Shown: one piece after another, positions 29,527 through 37,845 of the stretch | Position numbering within the stretch: position 1 is the first letter of the stretch | How the letters are laid out: the number at the start of each line of letters is the position of its first letter | From: a virus | Strand: one strand, 5' to 3' | Length of the DNA: 64,000 nt | IMG/VR virus record: IMGVR_UViG_3300045257_000045 | Coordinates: 1-64,000 of that record | Translations under genes and position numbers: made by a program | Notes under the pieces: generated by a model | Seen by the model: the letters and a program-made list of their open reading frames with translations, nothing else | Told to the model about the DNA's origin: nothing | The model's database searches: none

Positions 29527-30545
29527 TCGAAGTTGCTAATCCGTCAACGCCTAAAGAGATCAAGAGCGCAGTAGACGCTGCGGTGGCTGGGCTCACGAAG
29601 ACTCACGGAGCGGGCATCGTCTTCCGAATGGGCGACAAGGTAGGAAAGCCGGTCCCTAACATTCCCACCGGCATCTACGACCTGGACTACGAAGTACTGG
29701 GAGTGGGTGGTGTGCCTAAGGGGCGCATCATCGAGATCTACGGCCCCGAGTCCGCTGGCAAGACAACCCTGGCGCTCCAGATCGTGGCCCAGGCACAGCG
29801 TGCTGGCGGTATGGCTGCGTTCGTGGACGTCGAACATGCTCTGGACCCCACCTGGGCGGAGACGCTAGGCTGCGACGTAAAGAACCTTCTAGTGTCACAG
29901 CCAGACTCCGGTGAGCAGGCGCTGGAAGTGGTGGGGGCTCTGGTTGAATCCGGCGCGTTCGCTGTTATCGTGGTGGACTCCGTGGCCGCTCTAGTGCCTC
30001 AGGCAGAGCTGGACGGGGACTTCGGTGACAGCCACATGGGCCTGCAAGCACGTCTGATGTCTCAAGCCTGCCGCAAGCTCACCGGCATGGTGTCCAGGAG
30101 CGGCGTAGTCCTAATCTTCATCAACCAGTTGCGCGAGAAGATTGGTGTGATGTTCGGTAGCCCAGAGACTACGACTGGCGGCAAGGCTCTGAAGTTCTAC
30201 GCCTCGGTTCGCCTCGACGTTCGCCGTATCGGCTCGATCAAGGAAGGAGACGTCTCTATTGGCAACAAGACGAAGATCAAAGCTGCTAAGAACAAGGTCG
30301 CTTCGCCGTTCCGTACGACGGAGGTTGATCTGCTGTTCGGAAAAGGATTCGACTGTGAAGGTAGCTTGGTTGACGCCGCCATCACAGCAGGAGTTATCCA
30401 AAAGAGTGGATCTTGGTTCTCCTACGGCACCGACCGCATCGGGCAAGGACGTAGCAACGCCATAGCAACGCTGCGCTCCAGTGGACTTCTACCGCAGATC
30501 CTGAAGGAAGTGCGGGCTCTGGCTAACCACGAGAGTGCTACATGA
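29523..30545 (+). CDS. recA: RecA recombinase
   Basis: A 340-residue, full-length RecA. Walker [10 protein letters not shown] (74-82), the VDVEHALDP motif, VVDSVAAL Walker B, the [12 protein letters not shown] helix, LIFINQ and the loop-2 region [13 protein letters not shown] are all present. It coats single-stranded DNA and drives strand exchange. Together with the RecB-like nuclease, resolvase-like nuclease and helicase it gives the phage its own recombination set. Start on an ATGA overlap after GGGGCTGGAAC. Confidence 0.97.
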   Translation: MIEVANPSTPKEIKSAVDAAVAGLTKTHGAGIVFRMGDKVGKPVPNIPTGIYDLDYEVLGVGGVPKGRIIEIYGPESAGKTTLALQIVAQAQRAGGMAAFVDVEHALDPTWAETLGCDVKNLLVSQPDSGEQALEVVGALVESGAFAVIVVDSVAALVPQAELDGDFGDSHMGLQARLMSQACRKLTGMVSRSGVVLIFINQLREKIGVMFGSPETTTGGKALKFYASVRLDVRRIGSIKEGDVSIGNKTKIKAAKNKVASPFRTTEVDLLFGKGFDCEGSLVDAAITAGVIQKSGSWFSYGTDRIGQGRSNAIATLRSSGLLPQILKEVRALANHESAT

Positions 30546-30955
30546 CGGAGTACGTAGCCGGGTTCATGTTCGACACAGGAACCTACACCGTGGCTTTGAT
30601 TCAGAAGCAGCGACCGGCATGGCAGAAGGGGCGCTGGAACGCCATCGGCGGGCATATCGAAGCTGGTGAGAGCCCACGCGAGGCTGTGGCTAGGGAATTT
30701 GAAGAGGAGACGGGCGTAAAGAACAGCGATTGGAAACGGTTCGCCGTCTTGGAGGGCGGAGACTTCAAGGTACACTTCTTTGTAGTCTTAGACGACGCTG
30801 TGTGCCGCGTGAACACTTTGACGGACGAGCAGGTCAACTACTACCCCCTTGACTTACTGCCGTATCCCCTAGTGCCTAATCTAAGGTGGCTGATTGAGTT
30901 GGCGTTAACGAACCTTAGAGGGGCTTCTGAGTTGCACATAAAAGAGGTGGCGTGA
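30542..30955 (+). CDS. Nudix hydrolase
   Basis: A 137-residue protein with a perfect Nudix box: G37, E43, then REFEEETGV (51-59). Nudix enzymes hydrolyse nucleoside diphosphates linked to another group, for example oxidised dNTPs or NAD-type molecules. The substrate cannot be told from sequence. It lies between recA and the ribonucleotide reductase, consistent with nucleotide-pool control. Confidence 0.92.
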   Translation: MTEYVAGFMFDTGTYTVALIQKQRPAWQKGRWNAIGGHIEAGESPREAVAREFEEETGVKNSDWKRFAVLEGGDFKVHFFVVLDDAVCRVNTLTDEQVNYYPLDLLPYPLVPNLRWLIELALTNLRGASELHIKEVA

Positions 30956-31221
30956 TGCCGCCTTGGACTCCAGACCCTAACTCCTTCGTCCTCGTGGTAT
31001 CTAACCGTCTGTATAGCAAGCTGTGGGACGAGATGGCTCAGTACCAAAACAGAACCATAGGCGACTTCGAACTGTGCAAGCACATCGCAGAGCTTGGTCT
31101 GCCGGTGGATGACATGAAGTACCGTATGACAACGATTGAAGTTGACCCGGCGTTGAAGGAGCACGAATGGAAAAGAAGACCCCTGCGAACGCCGACTGAG
31201 GCTGTTAACCGTGGCTGCTGA
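30955..31221 (+). CDS. Hypothetical protein (88 aa)
   Basis: ATG 30955 (or GTG 30952) follows AGAGGTGG. Begins PPWTPDPNSFVLVVSNRLY and ends with a basic segment. No known family. Confidence 0.65.
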   Translation: MPPWTPDPNSFVLVVSNRLYSKLWDEMAQYQNRTIGDFELCKHIAELGLPVDDMKYRMTTIEVDPALKEHEWKRRPLRTPTEAVNRGC

Positions 31222-31465
31222 CTCACTTCTGTTTCTACTGAAGGACTTGTCTAGGGTGGACGTGTCGATGAACCCAGGTGTACCCAGCGACGCCAAGGTT
31301 GTCGCGATGGAGCGCGGCGACTTCCTCCCTAAACACTCGTACAACACAATGTACATCGTTATCAGCAGTCACACCTTCGACCCTGTGCCTGAGGGCGAAC
31401 TTATCCCCGACCTAAAACTAATCTACACCACAACGCAAAGGACAAAGAGTGACCGCACCTTTTAA
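31211..31465 (+). CDS. Hypothetical protein (84 aa)
   Basis: GTG start at 31211 overlaps the previous gene by 11 bases; a shorter version could start at ATG 31269. Mixed alpha/beta (AKVVAMERGDFLPKHSYNT then MYIVISSH). Its end overlaps the ribonucleotide reductase start. Confidence 0.6.
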   Translation: MAADSLLFLLKDLSRVDVSMNPGVPSDAKVVAMERGDFLPKHSYNTMYIVISSHTFDPVPEGELIPDLKLIYTTTQRTKSDRTF

Positions 31466-33125
31466 GACACAGTTTTCAGAGAACATTTTCTTCCAGAAGT
31501 ACGCCCTAGACGCTAAAGACACCTGGGGTGCGTTGGCACATCGCTGCGTGAACGACGTGTGCGGCACGTTCCAGGGCAAGGCTGAGCCTCTGATGTCGCT
31601 GAGCGAACGCTCCCAGCTCGTGCAGTACATCACGGATATGAAGTTTATTCCAGGAGGGCGCTACCTCCGCAACGCCGGTAGGTCGCTGCACGCTTGGAAC
31701 AACTGCTTCCTGCTACGGGCAGAGGAAGATACGCGCGAGGAATGGGGAGACGTTCTGAAGCGGTCGTCAGACTGCCTAATGTCCGGTGGCGGCATCGGCG
31801 TAGAGTACAGCCGTCTCCGCGAAGCTGGAGCCAAGCTGCTGCGTACCGGTGGCACCAGCAGCGGCCCTATCCCGCTGATGTACTCCGTCAACAACCACGG
31901 GCGCAATGTCATGCAGGGCGGGGATCGTCGCGCCGCCATCTGGGCTGCGTTGAACTGGCGTCACCTGGACATCGGTGCGTTCATCCGCAGCAAGGACTGG
32001 CACAACATGAGCGTGGGTAGGGCCAAGAAGCACAACGGCACGCCGTACACTTTGTGGGACGCCAAGCAGGACGACTTCAACTTCCCTGCCCCGCTGGACA
32101 TGACCAACATCAGCGTTAACTACGACGACGACTGGAAGTTCGATGCCGGTAACCGGGTGTACCTCGACAACGTGCGGCAGGCGCTGAGCACCGGGGAGCC
32201 TGGGTTCGGATTCAACTTCGGCGCGCAGGAGGATGAGGACCTGCGCAACGCTTGCTGCGAGGTAAGCAGTGCAGACGACAGCGACGTGTGCAACCTGGGG
32301 AGCCTTAACCTAGGCGCTACTGAGGATCTAGCCGAGTTGGCGGCAGTGACGTACCTCGCTACCAAGTTCCTGGTGTGCGGGACCACCAGAGCCACGCTGC
32401 CCTACGCGAAGGTGTACGAGGTGCGGGAGAAGAACCGCAGGCTGGGACTTGGTTTGATGGGGGTCCACGAGTGGTTGCTTCGTCGCGGCCAGCCGTACGA
32501 GGTTACCTCTGAGCTTCACAACTGGCTGGGGATCTACCGCAACATGTCCTCCTCTGCGGCGAGCGTGTTCTGCGACGCGCTTGGCATCTCCAGGCCGGTG
32601 GCAGTGCGGGCAATCGCTCCTACCGGCACCATCGGGATCATGGCTTCGACCACCACGGGGATTGAGCCGCTCTACGCCGTCGCCTACAAGCGCCGTTACC
32701 TCACCGAGGGAAGAGTTTGGAAGTACGAGTACGTGGTTGACGCTACGGCTGACCATCTCGTCAAGACGTACGGCATCGACCCGTCTAAGATCGACACTGC
32801 GGCGTCTCTGGCGGCTGAGCCGGAACGACGCATTAAGCTGCAAGCCGACATCCAGGACTACGTGGACATGGCAATCAGCTCGACCATCAACCTACCGGCC
32901 TGGGGCACTGACCTCAACAACGAAGACAAGGTGCTGCCCTTCGCCAAGATGCTGGCGCAGTACGCGCCCAGGCTTCGCGGGTTCACCTGCTATCCAGACG
33001 GGGCGCGTGGTGGACAGCCGTTGGAAGTTGTCGCCTATGAGGACGCCTTGAAGCACAAGGGAGTCGTCTTCCAGGAGAACGACATCTGCGACATCACCGG
33101 GCACGGTGGGACGTGCGGGTTGTAA
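31449..33125 (+). CDS. nrdJ: Adenosylcobalamin-dependent ribonucleotide reductase (class II)
   Basis: A 558-residue protein, GTG start after AAAGGACAAAG. Key residues are visible: Cys86 (NNCFLL) and Cys281 (VCNLGS) as the reducing pair, N267-x-C269-x-E271 (NACCE) as the radical site, the PTGTIG loop and a C-terminal C547/C556 shuttle pair. It reduces ribonucleotides to deoxyribonucleotides using B12 and needs no small subunit; none is seen. NACCE instead of the usual NPCGE is unusual. The protein is shorter than many NrdJ, consistent with the compact phage and cyanobacterial types. Confidence 0.92.
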   Translation: MTAPFKTQFSENIFFQKYALDAKDTWGALAHRCVNDVCGTFQGKAEPLMSLSERSQLVQYITDMKFIPGGRYLRNAGRSLHAWNNCFLLRAEEDTREEWGDVLKRSSDCLMSGGGIGVEYSRLREAGAKLLRTGGTSSGPIPLMYSVNNHGRNVMQGGDRRAAIWAALNWRHLDIGAFIRSKDWHNMSVGRAKKHNGTPYTLWDAKQDDFNFPAPLDMTNISVNYDDDWKFDAGNRVYLDNVRQALSTGEPGFGFNFGAQEDEDLRNACCEVSSADDSDVCNLGSLNLGATEDLAELAAVTYLATKFLVCGTTRATLPYAKVYEVREKNRRLGLGLMGVHEWLLRRGQPYEVTSELHNWLGIYRNMSSSAASVFCDALGISRPVAVRAIAPTGTIGIMASTTTGIEPLYAVAYKRRYLTEGRVWKYEYVVDATADHLVKTYGIDPSKIDTAASLAAEPERRIKLQADIQDYVDMAISSTINLPAWGTDLNNEDKVLPFAKMLAQYAPRLRGFTCYPDGARGGQPLEVVAYEDALKHKGVVFQENDICDITGHGGTCGL

Positions 33126-33129
33126 TCAC

Positions 33130-33159
33130 TTGACACGCAATTACATTGTGTGCGATACT
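33130..33159 (+). promoter_or_regulatory. Promoter of the shared family (P4)
   Basis: TTGACA at 33130-33135, an 18-bp spacer containing CGCAAT-TAC-ATTGTG (near-perfect inverted repeat) ending GTGTGC, and GATACT at 33154-33159. Lies directly after the reductase and drives the 33184-38914 block. Confidence 0.9.
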
Positions 33160-33183
33160 TAGGGGATACAAGGAGTCGGGAAC

Positions 33184-33366
33184 ATGACGAAGACACAGGG
33201 CAGCGACCTTAGAAGCGCGGTTAACTCAATGCTAACCGCCAGAGTCAGCCTCCTACACGCAGAGCAGAGGTACAAAGAAGCCACCGGCAAGTACGAAGCC
33301 TTGGTGTGGAAGTTTGAACAGGACGACGACCGGAAGGCTGTACAGATTGCGAAGGCGGTGACGTAA
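33184..33366 (+). CDS. Small helical hypothetical protein (60 aa)
   Basis: First gene after promoter P4, with AAGGAGTCGGGAAC upstream. One charged helix (LLHAEQRYKEATGKYEALVW). TAATG junction with the next gene. Confidence 0.7.
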   Translation: MTKTQGSDLRSAVNSMLTARVSLLHAEQRYKEATGKYEALVWKFEQDDDRKAVQIAKAVT

Positions 33367-33524
33367 TGCTGGATGACAAACAGGCGGGCTCATGGGGAAC
33401 AGAAGGCAGGTGTTTTTGGTGCAACACTGACCCAGCAGAGTCGGCGCTGATTGGGGAAGGGCCACACGCAACGTGGTGTCCCCATTACAGGTCAACGCCG
33501 ATGCCACCAATGGTGAAGCAGTGA
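33366..33524 (+). CDS. Small zinc-finger-like protein (52 aa)
   Basis: TAATG-coupled. CFWC and, 20 residues later, CPHY with a second His nearby could form a C3H-type metal site. Function unknown. Confidence 0.6.
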   Translation: MLDDKQAGSWGTEGRCFWCNTDPAESALIGEGPHATWCPHYRSTPMPPMVKQ

Positions 33525-33781
33525 ACCGGCGACCAACCAAAGGCGAAACTCTGAGGGTGCGTAACGGCGGCTTGGTGACGGTGGGGAGCTGCGGGATGAA
33601 GTACGTCCGCTGCTCCTACATCGGGCAGGCGACGAGCTTCCTGGTCTCGCTTAAAGACCTCTGCATCGTGGAAGACTCAGAACCTCTCAAAGCGGTAGTG
33701 AAAAAGCAAAGCCAGCGTCCAGCGATGGACGCACTCGACCAAGAGTTTCTTGGTGATTTGGAAGGTAAGGAGAACAACTAA
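33521..33781 (+). CDS. Hypothetical protein (86 aa)
   Basis: GTG start on a GTGA overlap. Beta-rich first half (GETLRVRNGGLVTVGSCG), SH3-like in pattern, with an acidic C-terminus. The start could also be a GTG at 33473. Confidence 0.6.
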   Translation: MNRRPTKGETLRVRNGGLVTVGSCGMKYVRCSYIGQATSFLVSLKDLCIVEDSEPLKAVVKKQSQRPAMDALDQEFLGDLEGKENN

Positions 33782-33782
33782 C

Positions 33783-34019
33783 ATGGCGATGGAAAAAGAC
33801 AAGTGGCTCGACATTTCCGTAGAGTATGCGCGCGAATACATCTACAGCGACTTCACACTGCGGATCGATAGCCCCACGCTGCTTAACGTATCCGAAAGTT
33901 CGCTAGGAGGGCACGCACACCGAGTGCAGACCGCTGACGGAGTCGCTTACTACGTTGCTCCCGGCTGGAAGGCCATCTCGTGGACGGTTAAAGACGGCCA
34001 ACCCCTGTTCAAGTTTTAA
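33783..34019 (+). CDS. Hypothetical protein (78 aa)
   Basis: AAGGAGAAC upstream of ATG 33783. Beta-type pattern with His and Trp (GGHAHRVQTADGVAYYV, KAISWTVKDG). Unknown. Confidence 0.7.
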   Translation: MAMEKDKWLDISVEYAREYIYSDFTLRIDSPTLLNVSESSLGGHAHRVQTADGVAYYVAPGWKAISWTVKDGQPLFKF

Positions 34020-34033
34020 GCAAAGGACATAGC

Positions 34034-34216
34034 ATGAACGACCAAGGCACACAACCTGACAACATCGACGTGGCCGCGTCATTGAACCCGGCCAGCGACG
34101 TGTTCCGCTTCAACATCATCATCGGCACCTTGGAGCCTCTGGAGCGCGCCGCGCAGATCCGAGTGCTCAAGTCGGTGGCTCATTTTCTTGACATCGCTGA
34201 GGACATGGAGAGCTAA
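34034..34216 (+). CDS. Small hypothetical protein (60 aa)
   Basis: CAAAGGACATAGC before the start. Helical second half (PLERAAQIRVLKSVAHFLDI). TAATG junction with the next gene. Confidence 0.7.
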   Translation: MNDQGTQPDNIDVAASLNPASDVFRFNIIIGTLEPLERAAQIRVLKSVAHFLDIAEDMES

Positions 34217-34503
34217 TGCCGTTTTATTCATACGTCTGCGACAGCACGGTCAATCTACCGTTAGAACACCCTGGACCTGCCTACGTGTTCACGGTGTTCT
34301 ACAAGAGCTTCGCTGAGGCGCTTCCGTTCATCGAGCACACTAAGTGTGACCTGTGTGGCTGGAACGCTACAAGGGTGCAAGAGGCTACGCTCCCGGCCCA
34401 CCTCTACGGAGATCCGGCAGGGTACGACAAGCCCTCCCCCACCAAGCGATTCAACACCAAGACCGTCTCGCAGAAAACAGGCAACAACAACTCAGTAGGG
34501 TGA
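34216..34503 (+). CDS. FmdB-like zinc-ribbon protein (95 aa)
   Basis: Begins MPFYSYVCD and has CDLCG about 30 residues on, the general form of FmdB-type ribbons (MPxYxYxC...C..C), though the first CxxC is reduced to one Cys. The tail is Lys/Thr/Asn-rich and disordered. Function unknown. Confidence 0.6.
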   Translation: MPFYSYVCDSTVNLPLEHPGPAYVFTVFYKSFAEALPFIEHTKCDLCGWNATRVQEATLPAHLYGDPAGYDKPSPTKRFNTKTVSQKTGNNNSVG

Positions 34504-34507
34504 CCTA

Positions 34508-34744
34508 ATGCCTAAAACACTCCACCCTAAAGTACGCACCGAGCTTCTGGAGAAGGGGCTCGTGATGCTGGAAACGTTCTCGTACTGCCGAGAGCAGTAC
34601 CACCGCGCCGACATAGGGCTGTCTGTAGAACAGAACTTGGTCCGAGAGATGCTCAACGACATCGCCCTGGCTACAGCCTTGGAAGAGCTGGACGAGCAGC
34701 TTAAACAAAAGCAGATAGAAGCTGCTAAGGAGGACACAGCATGA
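34508..34744 (+). CDS. Helical hypothetical protein (78 aa)
   Basis: Starts four bases after the previous stop. Charged helices throughout (LVREMLNDIALATALEELDE). ATGA overlap with the next gene, preceded by AAGGAGG. Confidence 0.7.
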   Translation: MPKTLHPKVRTELLEKGLVMLETFSYCREQYHRADIGLSVEQNLVREMLNDIALATALEELDEQLKQKQIEAAKEDTA

Positions 34745-35100
34745 AGAAAGCATACTACGCACGGCCCATCAGCATCGATGGTTCACCGCAACACGAACGA
34801 GACTTGGCTCTCATCTGGGATCTGGGCTTCGAGCCTTACCCGGTCGGTGACACGAAGGCGAAAGCCCTGGAGCAATACAAGGTTGTTGGTATGGACGCTT
34901 TTAGACCTTACGTAGAGGCGTGCTCTGCCTTGGTCTTCAGAGCATTCCCTGACGGCTCTGTCGGTACAGGCGTCGCCAAGGAAATCGAGTGGGCGCATCT
35001 TACTGGTATTCCGGTAGTCGAGATCCCGCGCCAGATCGAGCGCCGCACGTTAACCGTTAAGCAGACGAAGGACATGTTGGCCGAGCTGGGGCAGAGGTAG
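34741..35100 (+). CDS. Nucleoside 2-deoxyribosyltransferase-like protein
   Basis: A 119-residue Rossmann-type protein: KKAYYARPIS start, LIWDLGFEPYPV, ACSALVFRAFPDG, and SVGTGVAKEIEWAHLTGIPV, which contains the GT...E...A...G.PV motif of the NDT/DUF1937-like fold. NDT enzymes cleave or exchange N-glycosidic bonds of deoxynucleosides. In phages such proteins may salvage or modify nucleotides or degrade base-linked signals. Excellent AAGGAGG site. Catalytic Glu assignment is tentative. Confidence 0.75.
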   Translation: MKKAYYARPISIDGSPQHERDLALIWDLGFEPYPVGDTKAKALEQYKVVGMDAFRPYVEACSALVFRAFPDGSVGTGVAKEIEWAHLTGIPVVEIPRQIERRTLTVKQTKDMLAELGQR

Positions 35101-35104
35101 ACAG

Positions 35105-35710
35105 ATGACACGAGGCACAAAGTCTTTACTGTTCGGAGCGCACGCCTTCTGGCTGCATCCGTTCTTCGTCTACGCCGCCTGGGTCAAGCTCTACGGTTGG
35201 ACCTTAGACCCGCGCATCCTCGTCGCCTGCATCGTGCATGACTGGGGCTACGCTGGGTGTGAGGCGATGGACGACGCCAACGGGAAGCAGCATCCTCGCT
35301 TAGGCGCTAAGATCATGCACTTCTTGTTCGACTGGCACGACGAGGTGCAGATTCACCACGACCCGTGGGTGTCTTACGCGAGGTGGGGGAGAAGCACCAA
35401 ATGGCACGACTTCTGCCTCTATCACTCCCGCAGCATGGCGCGGTTGGAAGGTAAGATGCCGTCCAAACTGTGCGCTGCTGACAAACTCGCTCCGTGCTTG
35501 ATGCCCGCGTGGCTGTACATCCCGATGGCGAAGTTGTCCGGTGAGATTTGGGAATACATGGAGGAAGGACAGAAGGTAGATATGGGGGAGCACGTAGACT
35601 GGCTGACATACCTGTTCATGACATCGGACGTGCCGGGTCATTGGTTCAGAGGGCTCCAGCGCTACATGGCGTCGTGGGTTAAGAGCTACATGGAAAAGGA
35701 GACCGCGTGA
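35105..35710 (+). CDS. HD-domain hydrolase (201 aa)
   Basis: HAFWLHP (13-19), VHDWGY (44-49) and a later CLYHSRS...CAADKLAP supply the H...HD...D metal-binding set of HD phosphohydrolases. Likely substrates are nucleotides (5'-nucleotidase or dGTPase-like), but the exact reaction is unknown. It stands next to the NDT-like gene in the nucleotide-metabolism block. Confidence 0.8.
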   Translation: MTRGTKSLLFGAHAFWLHPFFVYAAWVKLYGWTLDPRILVACIVHDWGYAGCEAMDDANGKQHPRLGAKIMHFLFDWHDEVQIHHDPWVSYARWGRSTKWHDFCLYHSRSMARLEGKMPSKLCAADKLAPCLMPAWLYIPMAKLSGEIWEYMEEGQKVDMGEHVDWLTYLFMTSDVPGHWFRGLQRYMASWVKSYMEKETA

Positions 35711-36069
35711 GTAAGTCAAACTACGTTCAACAGGTGGTGCTGGAGAAGCTACGCTTCGGGATGCAATCAGTGCTGCCATTAGCCGACATGAGAGCCGAGG
35801 CAGACTTCGACATACTGGCACGGGCGATGATCTTCTCTGCTAGTGGCTACATCGCATCTCTGCGCGACAAGTCTACCTCCTATCCGGCAGACTGGTGGCA
35901 GGCGTTCAAGGCTAGATGGTTCCCGCAGTGGCTGAAGGAGCGCTACCCGGTTATGACCTTGTCTATTAGCCACTACAAGGTCTGCCCTCACCTGGACACG
36001 GCCAGCCAGTACGACCATCTGAGCTTCTTCATCCAAGAGCCGGGACAGTCGTTGGGGAATATACTGTGA
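35707..36069 (+). CDS. Hypothetical protein (120 aa)
   Basis: GTG start on a GTGA overlap, AAAGGAGACC upstream. Trp-rich middle (ADWWQAFKARWFPQWLKERY) with an MRAEADFDIL box. GTGA overlap with the following membrane gene. Confidence 0.7.
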   Translation: MSKSNYVQQVVLEKLRFGMQSVLPLADMRAEADFDILARAMIFSASGYIASLRDKSTSYPADWWQAFKARWFPQWLKERYPVMTLSISHYKVCPHLDTASQYDHLSFFIQEPGQSLGNIL

Positions 36070-36263
36070 GGTTCCTAAAACGTTGGGTGCAGGTATGCGG
36101 AGTGTACGCCGCTATTGGGGGAGTTGCCTACGCTGTGGCGGAAACCTTGATTTGGCTCAGTAAGCACTTCGGCCAAGACTATGTTGCGGCCACCTTTTTG
36201 TTCTTGATTGCTACTATCTTCACAGCGTTCATGTGGGACATAGACGGCAGGAGGTCTAAGTGA
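36066..36263 (+). CDS. Two-pass small membrane protein (65 aa)
   Basis: GTG start. MRFLKRWVQVCG start, hydrophobic segments VYAAIGGVAYAVAETLIWL and FLFLIATIFTAFMW, basic end. It is a tandem paralogue of the next gene (same RFLK/KFLK start, same spacing). Confidence 0.75.
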   Translation: MRFLKRWVQVCGVYAAIGGVAYAVAETLIWLSKHFGQDYVAATFLFLIATIFTAFMWDIDGRRSK

Positions 36264-36454
36264 AGTTCCTGAAGTATTGGGTAGTGGCTATGTTCGTGGT
36301 GACTGCCTTTATGGGGGTATCTTATGGGTTATTCGCCTTTTTGTGTTGGTTGTCTCTGTACGTAAGCCTTGACCATATCTACGGCGCTTTGGTGTTTCTT
36401 GCTGTGACCGCGTTTCTTGCGTGGGTAGTGTCAGCCGAAGGTGGTGGCTGGTGA
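36260..36454 (+). CDS. Two-pass small membrane protein, paralogue (64 aa)
   Basis: GTG start on overlap. MKFLKYWVVAMF start and two membrane segments like the previous protein. A pair of small two-pass proteins could form a channel, holin or exclusion protein, but there is no direct evidence. Confidence 0.75.
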   Translation: MKFLKYWVVAMFVVTAFMGVSYGLFAFLCWLSLYVSLDHIYGALVFLAVTAFLAWVVSAEGGGW

Positions 36455-36867
36455 AGCGCGTCTACGCCACGAACAACAACTGTCTCCAGGCGGCTATCGC
36501 GTCCGTCCTGGAGATCCCGCTGAAGGAAGCTCCCAACGTGGCGTGCCTTCCTTCGGGCTCTGTCAACAAGAACTACATGGAGGACATCGTCAGATGGGCG
36601 AAGAGACGCGGCCTGGGCGTCGTCCACTTCTGGTGGACCGACAAAGTCAGACTGGTCATACCGTCCTTATTCGACGTGTGGGTGGTGGCGATAGGCCACA
36701 ACAAGAACTGTGAACACGACGAGTCCCACGCTGTGGTTTGCAGGGCGCTCACCGAGGACGGGGAAGTGTCTTTGACGTTTGAGCACGACCCTGCCAGAAC
36801 CAAGCTCTTCGTAGACCCCATCGAGCACTGCTTCTTCTTCGTACCGCTGAGGCCGGTAAAACTATGA
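36451..36867 (+). CDS. Papain-like (C39-type) cysteine peptidase-like protein
   Basis: A 138-residue protein with GTG start at 36451. Cys11 in NNNCLQAAIASVLEIPLKEAP, His93 in SHAVVC and HDP (112-114) match the Cys-His-Asp/Asn arrangement of C39-like domains found as stand-alone proteins in phages and bacteria (start xNCLQAAxASLLxxPxxxVP). Whether it is an active peptidase is not known. Confidence 0.75.
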   Translation: MKRVYATNNNCLQAAIASVLEIPLKEAPNVACLPSGSVNKNYMEDIVRWAKRRGLGVVHFWWTDKVRLVIPSLFDVWVVAIGHNKNCEHDESHAVVCRALTEDGEVSLTFEHDPARTKLFVDPIEHCFFFVPLRPVKL

Positions 36868-37583
36868 GCAATATCCTTATCTCCGTAGTCCACCCAACAG
36901 CACGCGTCAAACCCTCCGCAGGCTTTCCAAGAGGCTGGGTAGACGCTATGCTCAATTTCTACGAGCGGTGCGCGGAGCCGAGCCGCGTTGAGTACATCCT
37001 GGTTGTTCATGAGTCTAGGTGGGACGAGTTCTGGGGCACCGGAACAAACGCTGTAGACATCTCTTGGGGGTCTACCAACGTAATCAAGAACCCCTACAGA
37101 GACTGCGTCGTTGACCAGCTCAACGTTGGGTGCGCTGCCGCCGACAAGTCCTCCAAGGTTCTGATAGCGACTATGGACGACCTCCGAGCCCCTAAGGACT
37201 GGGACAGGCTGATAGTGGAGTCGTTCCCAGACCTGGACACCCCGCACGTCGTTCAGTATTCGTCATGCTCACCCCGCGACGGGGACTTGATCGTGGCTGG
37301 GGCTATAACCAGGGCGCGGTACGAGTCTGTAGGCTACTGCTTGCACCCCGATTACACCAGCATGTACGCAGACGACGACTTCACCACAGTGGCTAGGCGT
37401 GACGGAGTGATGCTGGAAGCCAAGAACATCCAGTTCGAACACCTCCACCCAGGCTTCGGCAAGGGGCAGTGGGACGAGATCTACGAAAACCAGAACAGCG
37501 AAGCAAACCTCAAGCACGGCATAGAAACGTTCAAACGACGCATCAAAGAAGGATTTCCACCCTATGACATGGTCAAACGCTAA
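36864..37583 (+). CDS. Glycosyltransferase family 2-like
   Basis: A 239-residue GT-A-type protein: ISVVHPTARV start, YILVVHES strand, NPYRDCVVDQLNVGCAAA, an ATMDDLRAP acidic motif for the metal-nucleotide sugar, and a later YADDDFTTVA and HLHP. Such enzymes add a sugar from a nucleotide-sugar donor. In phages the target may be DNA bases, virion proteins or host surface glycans. No base-hydroxylating enzyme is seen here. Confidence 0.8.
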   Translation: MSNILISVVHPTARVKPSAGFPRGWVDAMLNFYERCAEPSRVEYILVVHESRWDEFWGTGTNAVDISWGSTNVIKNPYRDCVVDQLNVGCAAADKSSKVLIATMDDLRAPKDWDRLIVESFPDLDTPHVVQYSSCSPRDGDLIVAGAITRARYESVGYCLHPDYTSMYADDDFTTVARRDGVMLEAKNIQFEHLHPGFGKGQWDEIYENQNSEANLKHGIETFKRRIKEGFPPYDMVKR

Positions 37584-37845
37584 GCACATCACTTTAAAAT
37601 CACTCCAGGACATGCTGGCAGGACTGCCACCGGTTCCCGACGACGTGGTGGTGCGTGCGCACCCCGCTGACGTAGCGAGGGGCTTGCTGGTCTTCCTACA
37701 GCCTAAACCGAATCATGGTCTGCTCACCTCAATGGGCGGTCTGCCGGTGTATGAGGACAAATCTACGCCTGAAGGCACTGCGGTCCTGTGGAACAAGACG
37801 AAGGACACCGTCGAACTCATCGACATCAGCGGGGTGAAGGCATGA
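37564..37845 (+). CDS. Hypothetical protein (93 aa)
   Basis: Overlaps the glycosyltransferase by 20 bases (AAGGATTTCC upstream of ATG 37564). Pro-rich loop (LAGLPPVPDDVVVRAHPADV) followed by beta strands. Its N-terminal theme (VVVRAHPADVARGL) recurs in the next protein (VTVFVHPDDLKAMAL), so the two may be related. Confidence 0.7.
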   Translation: MTWSNAKHITLKSLQDMLAGLPPVPDDVVVRAHPADVARGLLVFLQPKPNHGLLTSMGGLPVYEDKSTPEGTAVLWNKTKDTVELIDISGVKA

